From Bacteroidales bacterium (GTDB lineage Bacteria > Bacteroidota > Bacteroidia > Bacteroidales > F082): a stretch of DNA of 64,000 nt. The notes below the pieces were generated by a model. It searched no databases, was not told the DNA's origin, and worked only from the letters and a program-made list of their open reading frames with translations. The translations under genes were made by a program, and so were the position numbers. Of the stretch, positions 1 to 7,613 are shown in pieces. Within the stretch, counting starts at the first letter, position 1. Each line of letters begins with the position of its first letter. The stretch lies in assembly GCA_023229135.1 (NCBI GenBank), contig JALNZT010000019.1:1-64000 (forward strand), written 5' to 3'.

Positions 1-331
1 CGTTATGCGTGCAAATATATAACATAACGATGATAACCCCAAATAAAATCTGAATTATTTTGCAAATTATCAGGAATTTACATGATTTTTAGGATCTACA
101 ACTTGTTAGGTGTTTCGGGAATGCAGGATAAAGAGGGGGGAGTGCCTAAAGCTGGAAGTGAGCTAAAGTTTAAAGTATGTTGAATAGTTCAAGAGCTAAT
201 GAGGTTATGAATTTCAAAAGATTCAATTCCAAAGCTTTACGTCTGTTTATCTTCTCAATAAATATCTTAGAAGTAGTACATGCCGCATCTCATGTTGTGC
301 CAAAAATTATAATACGCTCAAAATGAGGCTA

Positions 332-469
332 TTAACCTTGTGTTTTCTCCATTTTCAACGATAACTTCTTGTGTTCAAAGCGAACAGTTTTGTTCGGGGG
401 TGTACAGTATGTCCGTAAAATGGCAGTGTGGTTTGCTTTTGATTGTTGAAATGCTTCAAGTTCACTCAT
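332..469 (-). pseudogene. Small unrecognised ORF, possibly the start of a decayed gene
   Basis: This is a 45-codon open frame beginning MSELEAFQQSKANH. It starts 17 bases after the stop of the large secreted protein at 487-3306, on the same strand. Beyond its stop, further open stretches in other frames read HFERIIIFGTT, then a stop, then DAACTTSKIFIEKINRRK and onward to about position 180. This looks more like a gene broken by stops and frameshifts than a real small gene. I do not recognise the family. Apart from this remnant I see nothing in positions 1-486. Confidence 0.25.
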
Positions 470-486
470 TAATTTCAATCATAACA

Positions 487-3306
487 TTAATACAGCGCAT
501 TGATATTGATACCAAATAAAAATTCTGCTACCCATTCGTTCTTATCAAAAGCCCTGCTGATCCTGCCACCAAGGATGACCGGCGCGGGAAGGTTGAAGAA
601 ATACCAGTCGGAATAGAGCTCTGCACCGGCACTGCTTAGGTTGGCAGAGTACCGGGTGCTTTCGCCCATAAAATAATCGGCAAAGAAGCCTCCCCGCAAC
701 CGTTGCAGATAAAAAAAGCTGGGTAAATTAATATCAGGATATACAATGGGGAAAACATAATCCAATTTAAAGGAGCTTTTTTGGTCAAAAAACAAATTGT
801 TGTAGCCGCGAGCCACTGAAACCAAATTTCCAAAATTGTAAAACCCACTGTTTTCCTGTTGATAGGCAGCATACAGCTTGATGCCATGGTGTTTGAATAA
901 GCCCGGAAAATAAATATTTGCAGCGGCAAAAAACTGTTCGGAAGGCTCATTCGCCAGTGGGCTATGCCGAAAAACAAGCTGTAAATTTTGTCCGAAGCGT
1001 GGATAAATATCCCGCTTGGAAAGCCGCAATTGTTGATAAGCAAATACATCATAAGAAAAAGCTGTTGCGCTACTTTCTTTGAAATTAACACCAATATCAG
1101 GATCCATTGTACGCTTTAAATAGCGCACAGAAACTCCGGGCTGTAATCCTCTTAACCATTTGTCGCGCGTAAAATTAAGCGGCAGTTGTGCGCCAAAGTT
1201 CCAGTCTGTTTCTTGCCATTTCAGCTTGTATAAAGTGGTGTCGATCACGGTTTCATCGCGGCGCAGGCCAGTGCTAAAACCTGCATTTAGGATTGGATAA
1301 AAACCTCTGTATTGTATATTCACACTTGTTTTTCCAACTTGCTCATTCATGTCGTAAGCATAGCCAAGCTCCGTAACCATTGTGCTCAGGCTATTTTGCG
1401 AAAACAAACTTACACCCGGTTTCAGGCTGATATTATCGACATCCACAAAGGCTGGCGACCAACTGTGAAAATTAAACAGATGAGCCAGTTTGCTGTATTT
1501 TTTTTCGGGATAAAGGCTGTCGCTGGTCTGTAGCGTGTCTATCACCAGGCTTCCTATTTGTGCAAGTTGGTCTGCCAGTGGGAAATTCGTGGGCAATTCT
1601 GCTGGGATAATTTCATTCAGAAAATTTTGCGCATCGGCAGCTACCAAACGAAAACCATCGGCGGTATAATCAGCGAAAACAAGCCGTTGCCGCTGTGCGT
1701 CAAAAACCCCATCGGTAGCTCCAAAAGGAACTAAAACCAACTTTATTGTTGTCCTGTTTTCCAGATTTAAGGCGTAAATCTGACTGACTTCATCTTGCGA
1801 AACGCTAAAAATCACTTGATTGGCAGTAACATCCGATAGCTGAATGTCTGTGAAGCTAAAAGGGCTAAGCTGCTCCCAACTATTTGATCGGGTGTCGAAA
1901 AGAAACAAAGCTTTGCCTTCGTTCCCGGTCATTACGACCACAATTTGTTGGTTGTCAGGATGCCATTTTGGAGTAGCCGGGAAATAGTCTTCAAGCACTG
2001 ACTCCAATAGAATATCGCCGTTTTCGGCATCTAAAACTACAACGAAATGCTTGCCTTCTACCGTGCTGTTTACGCAGGCGATTTTTTTATTGTTTGCACT
2101 AATATCTGGTGCAAAATAACGGCTTTTGAAACTTATCTGCCGGATAGCTTTATTGCCAATACCAGCCACTTTTATCACCGCGTAGTCTCGGTTTGACCAA
2201 CGTAAATCAGGTTGCAACTCGTTCCAAACCAATAGGCTGTCTGTTGCTGAAAGTGAATAAGGAAACACAGCTCCCGGCTTGTATAGTACTTTTTCATTGC
2301 CCTTATCTATCAGTACAAACTCGCTCACTTCATTGATGGCAGTTCGCAGGGCGATAATAGTTCCGTCAGAAATTTGCTGTGGGAAACGGTAGCTGGTATA
2401 AGCTTTTTTGGTCGGGCTAAGTTGTTCAACCGGAATGTAATAGCTGGTGTCGTATGTGGTTTTCCAGTTTTCATACAGATCGTACATCGTTTCTTTATAC
2501 AGCGTGTTTTTCCCGCTTCCGGTAATTTGTTTTATGCCGAGGCTAAATGGCACAAAAGTGTAGGGTTTTCGGGCTGTTTGACGGAGTGCATTTTCCCAGA
2601 GCAGCGGCCCGTATTTTACTTTGTTGTGCGCTACCAGATAATAACCCAGCTCGTATATGTTTGGTGTATAATCTTTATAGGAGCCAAAATAGGCTTTGTC
2701 ATAAACGTAATAACCTTTTTGCAACAGCTGCGCCCGCAGTTTTGAAAGAAAAATCCCATCACGTCCACGGCCTGAATAGCTTAGCATGGTTTCGTTGGTC
2801 ACGGCATCGCCTTCCATAAACCACATCGGAATGAAAGCACCCAGCAATCCTGCCGAAGCCTGTTGGCCTAAAATAATATTCAGTGCGTGACCAAAACCTT
2901 GGTTTAGCTTGCTGATTTGTGCCACATGTCGTAGTTCATGCACTGCCAGTTGCTTAAACCAATCCTGCGCATAGCCATCCTGAGCGGGCATGGTGTAAAA
3001 ATCTAAACGCCGCGGCGCCCAGGCCACAGAGGCATTGGAAATCACGGACTGGTTGTGTAAAATCAAATCGGATTTCACAGCCGGACTGGCAATATCCAAT
3101 CGGCTGGCCTGGTAGGTTTGATCGAGTAAGCGGGCTAATTTTTGCGCTTGCAGAGCTGATTCTTGTGGGTAAATTATTCGGAAATAGTTTGTGTTAATTT
3201 GTTTCCAGCGCAGTCTGGCAGGGTCTTCTCCGCTCAGGTAATATTGCGCTGAAAGCCAAAAGGGGAGCAAGAAAAGTAAAAATAGGAGTTGGTGTTTACG
3301 GCTCAT
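487..3306 (-). CDS. Secreted HExxH metalloprotease-like protein with beta-propeller repeats and C-terminal barrel
   Basis: The 939-residue protein begins with a clear signal peptide ending near residue 20 (WLSAQ). Residues 123-127 are HELRH, a zinc-type HExxH motif, and a likely third ligand occurs in the MEGDA segment at about residue 165, as in gluzincin peptidases. The middle (about 290-560) shows TolB/WD40-like propeller blades (for example KWHPDNQQIVVVMTG). The last 300 residues alternate short aromatic strands and end in FLFGININALY, as expected of an outer-membrane barrel of the surface-antigen type. It probably sits in the outer membrane facing the periplasm or surface. Similar long proteins are common and mostly uncharacterised in Bacteroidota. 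The substrate is unknown, and proteolytic activity is inferred only from the motif. Confidence 0.75.
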   Translation of the reverse strand: MSRKHQLLFLLFLLPFWLSAQYYLSGEDPARLRWKQINTNYFRIIYPQESALQAQKLARLLDQTYQASRLDIASPAVKSDLILHNQSVISNASVAWAPRRLDFYTMPAQDGYAQDWFKQLAVHELRHVAQISKLNQGFGHALNIILGQQASAGLLGAFIPMWFMEGDAVTNETMLSYSGRGRDGIFLSKLRAQLLQKGYYVYDKAYFGSYKDYTPNIYELGYYLVAHNKVKYGPLLWENALRQTARKPYTFVPFSLGIKQITGSGKNTLYKETMYDLYENWKTTYDTSYYIPVEQLSPTKKAYTSYRFPQQISDGTIIALRTAINEVSEFVLIDKGNEKVLYKPGAVFPYSLSATDSLLVWNELQPDLRWSNRDYAVIKVAGIGNKAIRQISFKSRYFAPDISANNKKIACVNSTVEGKHFVVVLDAENGDILLESVLEDYFPATPKWHPDNQQIVVVMTGNEGKALFLFDTRSNSWEQLSPFSFTDIQLSDVTANQVIFSVSQDEVSQIYALNLENRTTIKLVLVPFGATDGVFDAQRQRLVFADYTADGFRLVAADAQNFLNEIIPAELPTNFPLADQLAQIGSLVIDTLQTSDSLYPEKKYSKLAHLFNFHSWSPAFVDVDNISLKPGVSLFSQNSLSTMVTELGYAYDMNEQVGKTSVNIQYRGFYPILNAGFSTGLRRDETVIDTTLYKLKWQETDWNFGAQLPLNFTRDKWLRGLQPGVSVRYLKRTMDPDIGVNFKESSATAFSYDVFAYQQLRLSKRDIYPRFGQNLQLVFRHSPLANEPSEQFFAAANIYFPGLFKHHGIKLYAAYQQENSGFYNFGNLVSVARGYNNLFFDQKSSFKLDYVFPIVYPDINLPSFFYLQRLRGGFFADYFMGESTRYSANLSSAGAELYSDWYFFNLPAPVILGGRISRAFDKNEWVAEFLFGININALY

Positions 3307-3454
3307 AAAAGGCGTGTATCGGTTAGTTTATGCTTTTGCGTGGACTTTGAAAGACTTTTCTCTCAACATACAGCGATTTATATTTGAAGCTAAAGTTTTC
3401 ATTTTCATAAGCCTATAAACCATAAAGCATTTATAGTGTTGACAAAAGTACATA

Positions 3455-3823
3455 TTATCTTGTCAACTGATAATCAGCAATTAAAAGTCCGGGTGAGAGG
3501 TTCAATCTTACTGTCAATTTGCGAATCATATCAACAGTCAGCTTTCGTTTTCGGTTCAGGATTTCCGAGACCCTGCTTTTCCCACCAATTTCATGAATTA
3601 AATCAATCTGTTTCAGTTGCATTTCTTCCATTCTTATTTTGATGGCTTCGATTGGATCAGGTGCTTCAATTGGAAAATGTTTCTTTTCGTAGTCGTCAAT
3701 TATTAATCCAAGAACATCAGCCTCATCACTTTCTGGAGTTCCAATTGCAGCATCAAAAATCACCTCAAGTCTTTTTAATGCTTGCTGATAATCAATAGCT
3801 GTCTTTATAAGTTTAATGTTCAT
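3455..3823 (-). CDS. higA: HigA-like antitoxin (HTH domain)
   Basis: This is a helix-turn-helix antitoxin of about 122 residues, with the XRE-type DNA-binding domain in the C-terminal half (MQLKQIDLIHEIGGKSRVSEI). The N-terminal half (ALKRLEVIFDAAIGTPESDE) is typical of HigA antitoxins paired with HigB toxins. An in-frame start exists at 3880, but the methionine at 3821-3823 begins the normal family N-terminus and lies 10 bases after the higB stop, so I chose it. It should neutralise HigB and repress the shared promoter. The gene lies downstream of the toxin, the order usual for higBA. Confidence 0.85.
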   Translation of the reverse strand: MNIKLIKTAIDYQQALKRLEVIFDAAIGTPESDEADVLGLIIDDYEKKHFPIEAPDPIEAIKIRMEEMQLKQIDLIHEIGGKSRVSEILNRKRKLTVDMIRKLTVRLNLSPGLLIADYQLTR

Positions 3824-3833
3824 GTCTTTATAT

Positions 3834-4130
3834 TTAGATTGTGTCGGCATTGATTTTATCATATTCAGAATGCGTTCCAAGAAAGCGAATAAAAATCCAT
3901 TGTTTTTCGAAATTGAATTTCGCTACTAGTCGATATGCATTGCCTTTAATATTAAAAACTATTCTGCTATCCTTTAGGATACTGGCATTTGTATAAGTTT
4001 GCTTAACATCATTTGGTGTTTTCCAATTAGAATTCATTGTCGTGTCGAACCATGTTTTTAAATATTGTTCTGAATCAGGATGCGCTAACCAGAAATCTCT
4101 CAATGTGCTCTTAGCAAATATTCTCTCCAT
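3834..4130 (-). CDS. higB: HigB-like mRNA interferase toxin
   Basis: This 98-residue protein is of the RelE-superfamily HigB type. Recognisable parts are the DFWLAHPDSEQYLKTW N-terminus, the NIKGNAYRLVAKFNF strand and the C-terminal WIFIRFLGTHSEYDKI segment, where RelE-fold toxins place catalytic or RNA-contacting residues. Such toxins cut mRNA on the ribosome. It is the first gene of a two-gene operon with the antitoxin 10 bases downstream. A TATCTTTG -7 box lies 18 bases before the start codon. The pair sits next to a palindromic repeat element at 4305-4447. Confidence 0.87.
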   Translation of the reverse strand: MERIFAKSTLRDFWLAHPDSEQYLKTWFDTTMNSNWKTPNDVKQTYTNASILKDSRIVFNIKGNAYRLVAKFNFEKQWIFIRFLGTHSEYDKINADTI

Positions 4131-4147
4131 TGTACACTATTCTATTG

Positions 4148-4155
4148 CAAAGATA
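4148..4155 (-). promoter_or_regulatory. -7 box of the higBA promoter
   Basis: On the minus strand the sequence reads TATCTTTG, an exact match to the Bacteroidota TAnnTTTG consensus, 18 bases upstream of the higB start. A clear -33 TTTG at the usual 19-21 base spacing was not seen, so the assignment rests on the -7 box and position. Confidence 0.5.
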
Positions 4156-4304
4156 AAACAAATTCGCAAATTGGGAACTTTATTCTTTTGGTTTATTTAT
4201 TTGATGAGGTTTGGTAACCGTTATGTAAAGCAAGAAAAATAATAATATTTTTGTTCATTGCTGTCCAGTCTAATGATGCGGTTAATTTTTAATTGCTTGG
4301 ATAT

Positions 4305-4447
4305 TGCGTCCCTAAGGGACTTAGCAAAATTTTGGGGTTCTTATTTTTTTTACCAACATTTAGCCCCTAGCGGGGCTGTCCCGCTAGGGACAAAATATTG
4401 GTAGATAAGATGTTAATAGGAGAATAAAAGTCCCTTAGGGACGACAT
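4305..4447. repeat. MITE-like palindromic intergenic element
   Basis: The two ends are near-perfect inverted repeats: attgcgtccctaagggactt at 4305-4324 against aagtcccttagggacgacat at 4428-4447. Inside is a second palindromic block around 4371-4401 (gcccctagcggggc followed by gtcccgctagggac), flanked by ccaacattt and aaatattgg. The whole 143 bases can fold on itself. Sequences of this style are common between genes in Bacteroidota. It fills most of the gap between higB and the pseudouridine synthase. No transposase is encoded. Confidence 0.75.
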
Positions 4448-4519
4448 AAATATTAATCTAACAACAATGATTATTTTTGATACGAAAGCCTCTGCGCAAT
4501 AAAAGATAACGTTAACCCA

Positions 4520-5209
4520 TTACAGCGTGTTAAAAAACTGCCAGGGTTGACCGGCTGGCGGCGGCGCTGTAACCGTAATTTCTTCCTTGCTAACCGGATG
4601 CGTAAAAGTGACTTTCCAGGCATGTAAGCTTATTGATCCATCGGGATTTGAGCGCTTGAAACCGTATTTAAGATCTCCTTTTATGGGGCATCCGATAGCC
4701 GCCAGTTGGGCTCTAATTTGGTGATGACGCCCGGTGTATAAAATCACTTCTAAGAGAAAATACTGATCTGATTTTTCGCGTAATTTATAACTCAGACGGG
4801 CTTCTTTGGCGTTTTTTGTGTCGGCTTTTACCACATAAGATTTATTCTGTTTCTCGTTTTTTGCCAAAAAATGTGTCAGGCTGTCAGCTGTTTTGGGTGG
4901 TGCATTTTTTACGGCAGCGAGATACACTTTTTGCCAATCGTGATTTTTGAGCTGGATGGTAAGACGGCTCAGCGCTTTGCTGGTTTTGGCCAGCAACAAA
5001 ACGCCGCTCACTGGCCTGTCGATACGATGGACAAGCCCCACGAAAGCTTCGCCGGGCTTGTTGTATTTCCATTTCAGGTAGGCGCGTGCCTGATCCAGCA
5101 GGCATTCATCACCGGTTTTGTCGCCTTGCACCAGCTCAGAAGCTAATTTGTTGACCAGCAACAAATGGTTGTCTTCAAACAAAATACGTTCGCTAAAGGA
5201 TAACGACAT
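4520..5209 (-). CDS. RluA-family pseudouridine synthase
   Basis: This 229-residue enzyme isomerises uridine to pseudouridine in structural RNA. The hallmark motif HRIDRPVSGVLLLAK begins at residue 61 and holds the catalytic aspartate D64. The later LYTGRHHQIRAQLAAIGCPI segment is the conserved RluA binding-loop motif. There is no S4 RNA-binding domain, so this is a short RluA/TruC-like form. The rRNA or tRNA target cannot be told from sequence. It lies 30 bases downstream of panB on the same strand and is probably co-transcribed with it. Confidence 0.92.
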   Translation of the reverse strand: MSLSFSERILFEDNHLLLVNKLASELVQGDKTGDECLLDQARAYLKWKYNKPGEAFVGLVHRIDRPVSGVLLLAKTSKALSRLTIQLKNHDWQKVYLAAVKNAPPKTADSLTHFLAKNEKQNKSYVVKADTKNAKEARLSYKLREKSDQYFLLEVILYTGRHHQIRAQLAAIGCPIKGDLKYGFKRSNPDGSISLHAWKVTFTHPVSKEEITVTAPPPAGQPWQFFNTL

Positions 5210-5239
5210 AATTTGGGACGCTAACGACTTTTATTGCTG

Positions 5240-6055
5240 TTAATATTGTTCTTTTTCGCTCGGGAAGCTGGCCGATTTCACATCGCCGATATAGTTGTAA
5301 ACCGAGTTAATAATTTCGTCGTGCAGGTTATTGTAGCGGCGCAAAAAACGTGGCGAAAATTTCGTGTTGATGCCCAACATGTCGTGCAGCACAAGCACCT
5401 GGCCGTCCACCTTGCTGCCCGCGCCAATGCCAATAGTCGGAATGCTTATCGATTGAGTAACTTCAGCAGCCAGCTCGGCGGGAATTTTTTCCAAAACAAT
5501 ACCAAAACAACCGGCCTGTTCCAGGATTTTTGCATCGCGGCGCAGCTTTTCAGCTTCCTTTTCTTCGGTAGCGCGTACAACGTAAGTGCCGAATTTATTG
5601 ATGCTTTGAGGGGTAAGTCCCAAATGGCCCAGGATTGGAATTCCAGCACTTAAAATGCGGTTAACAGATTCCACAATCTCTTCGCCGCCTTCAAGTTTCA
5701 CGGCATTAACGCCTGCTTCTTTCATAATACGGATGGCCGAGTTGAGTGCTTCTTTGGAGTTGCCCTGGTAGGTGCCAAAAGGCATATCAACAACGACCAG
5801 CGATCGTTTTACTGCACGCATCACTGAGCTACCGTGGTAAATCATTTCGTTGAGCGTGATAGGCAAGGTGGTTTTGTGACCCGCCATCACGTTGGAGGCG
5901 CTGTCGCCAACCAAAATCACATCAATGCCGGCCTCATCAAGAATCTGTGCCATCGAATAGTCATAAGCAGTGAGCATGGCAATTTTTTCACCTTTAAGTT
6001 TCATTTCCTGCAGCACGTGCGTGGTGATTTTCGGAATATCTTGAGATAGATACAT
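5240..6055 (-). CDS. panB: 3-methyl-2-oxobutanoate hydroxymethyltransferase
   Basis: PanB transfers a hydroxymethyl group from methylenetetrahydrofolate to alpha-ketoisovalerate to give ketopantoate, the first committed step of pantothenate and CoA synthesis. The 271-residue length is typical. Family signatures include LTAYDYSMAQILDEAGID, ILVGDSASNVMAGHKTTLP (metal-binding aspartates), VVDMPFGTYQ, and IGIGAGSKVDGQVLVLHDMLG with the conserved active-site region. It is cytosolic. A TACTTTTG -7 box lies 27 bases upstream of the start, and the pseudouridine synthase follows in the same transcript. Confidence 0.96.
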   Translation of the reverse strand: MYLSQDIPKITTHVLQEMKLKGEKIAMLTAYDYSMAQILDEAGIDVILVGDSASNVMAGHKTTLPITLNEMIYHGSSVMRAVKRSLVVVDMPFGTYQGNSKEALNSAIRIMKEAGVNAVKLEGGEEIVESVNRILSAGIPILGHLGLTPQSINKFGTYVVRATEEKEAEKLRRDAKILEQAGCFGIVLEKIPAELAAEVTQSISIPTIGIGAGSKVDGQVLVLHDMLGINTKFSPRFLRRYNNLHDEIINSVYNYIGDVKSASFPSEKEQY

Positions 6056-6081
6056 AACCTTAATTTAGGAATTAGAAACAG

Positions 6082-6089
6082 CAAAAGTA
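6082..6089 (-). promoter_or_regulatory. -7 box of the panB promoter
   Basis: Minus-strand TACTTTTG matches TAnnTTTG and ends 27 bases before the panB start. The 314-base gap 6056-6369 otherwise holds only the divergent promoter for the lipoprotein gene. I see no other feature there. Confidence 0.5.
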
Positions 6090-6256
6090 AACGATTTTTT
6101 GTCATTAATCATTTTAAAGAAAACTAAGACAGCACGTGAAAAAGTGCTTAATGGAGTGCGATCGTTTAAGTTAAACCCTGTTTTATCTAAAAACTAAAGA
6201 AACGCTTACACTTAACATAGCGAACTGGTTGACTTAAACCGGTTTCTTACAAATTA

Positions 6257-6286
6257 TTGTCAGCATTAAAATATATAGTAAATTTG
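6257..6286 (+). promoter_or_regulatory. Promoter for the lipoprotein gene
   Basis: A TTG at 6257-6259 and TAAATTTG at 6279-6286 are separated by 19 bases. This fits the Bacteroidota primary-sigma pattern (TTTG, 19-21 bases, TAnnTTTG). Transcription would start near 6293, leaving a leader of about 77 bases before the start at 6370. Confidence 0.55.
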
Positions 6287-6369
6287 GCCGTTTCCAGTTC
6301 TTAAACAAGGCCGAAGTAGTACAAAAAATTTAAAATACTGCTTTTCAGGCACATCACATAAAATTTACT

Positions 6370-7359
6370 ATGAGGTTGAAAAATATTTTTGTTGGATTTT
6401 TTGCAGGCTTATTACTTTTTGTAGCACTTTCTTCCTGCAGCACCGATGTAGAATTGTATGCAGACTATAAAGAAATGATGGTTGTATACGGTCTGTTGGA
6501 TTCCGATCAGGACACCACTTTTATCAAAATCACGAAAGCTTTCACAGGACCCGGCAATGCATTAGTGATGGCAACAAATCCTGATTCGAGCAACTATGCC
6601 GGTAAACTGGATGTGCAACTCAAAGGCCGTAAGAATAATAATGACTTGCCCGCTATAATGCTCGATACCATAACATTACGCAATAAATTAGCCGGCGATT
6701 CTATATTTTACTTCCCCAATCAGTTGCTTTATTATACCACAGCTCCGCTGGATGCTGCTGCCAGCTATGAGCTTGTCATTAACCGGGGCGACAAGCAAAT
6801 CAGCGCACAAAGTGATATTGTAAAATCGTTTGGCGTGGTTAAACCGGGTGGCTTTGTGTTCAACTTTACGGCAACCGTTCCCAGCCAGGTCGAATGGCGG
6901 TCAGCAGTGGATGGCAAACGCTACGAAGTAAACCTCACTTTTTATTATAAAGAGTTAAGGCCGGGTAATCCCGATACGCTTTATAAATCAATGGATTGGT
7001 ATCTTGGGACACGTATTTCTACTGGTCTTAAGGGTGGTGAAAACATGAGCGTGAGTTATTTGGGTGAAAATTTCTACAACTTATTAGGCCAACAAATTGA
7101 TGATGCACTCAACGTAAAACGTTGGGCAGGGGATGTGGTAGTCACCATTTCTGCCGGAGGTTACGAACTGAATACATTTATTGATGTTAATGCGCCCAGC
7201 AGCAGTATCATTCAGGAAATTCCTCAATATACTAACATTGATGGCGGGACAGGAATTTTTTCATCACGCCGCACCGTTTCGCGCAGTTATAAATTACTTA
7301 GTACCAGCGAGGACAAACTCATTAACGACTACAACTGGGGTTTCATGAGAGTTCTTTAA
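6370..7359 (+). CDS. Outer-membrane lipoprotein, DUF4249-like
   Basis: The 329-residue protein has a lipoprotein signal with lipobox ALSSC and the modified cysteine at residue 23. The segment after it (MMVVYGLLDSDQDTTFIKITKAF) resembles the start of DUF4249-type proteins, a Bacteroidota lipoprotein family often found near TonB-dependent receptors. The remainder looks beta-rich. No receptor gene is adjacent; dnaK follows on the same strand after a 254-base gap with no obvious operon link. The function is unknown. The family assignment is by N-terminal style and length, so it is moderate. Confidence 0.7.
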   Translation: MRLKNIFVGFFAGLLLFVALSSCSTDVELYADYKEMMVVYGLLDSDQDTTFIKITKAFTGPGNALVMATNPDSSNYAGKLDVQLKGRKNNNDLPAIMLDTITLRNKLAGDSIFYFPNQLLYYTTAPLDAAASYELVINRGDKQISAQSDIVKSFGVVKPGGFVFNFTATVPSQVEWRSAVDGKRYEVNLTFYYKELRPGNPDTLYKSMDWYLGTRISTGLKGGENMSVSYLGENFYNLLGQQIDDALNVKRWAGDVVVTISAGGYELNTFIDVNAPSSSIIQEIPQYTNIDGGTGIFSSRRTVSRSYKLLSTSEDKLINDYNWGFMRVL

Positions 7360-7613
7360 TTTGCTGGGAATCTAATAGCTGACAGGGTTTTTAAGAAAAC
7401 TGTCGTTTTGTCACTCTCCTTGTTTCTTCTCCTACAAAAACAGTAACTATCTGCTAAAGAACATGCTGCGCTCTGTTGTCATGTATCTTAACTGCTGTAA
7501 ATGCCTTTAGTCAGCTGACTATAATGGTTTAATCCCGCTTTGGCATAATCATTGAAACCTCATGCCTGCTAACATTTGAATAACAGACCTAATAATAAAA
7601 GGAGGAAAACTAA

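Noticed and set aside
1..29. Inverted repeat cgttatg ... cataacg at the window edge, considered as an attC or insertion-sequence end
   Set aside because: Arms are only 7 bases, the GTTRRRY integron core does not fit, and no integrase or transposase is visible.
7360..7613. CIRCE or other heat-shock operator before dnaK
   Set aside because: No long inverted repeat of the CIRCE type was found in the interval.
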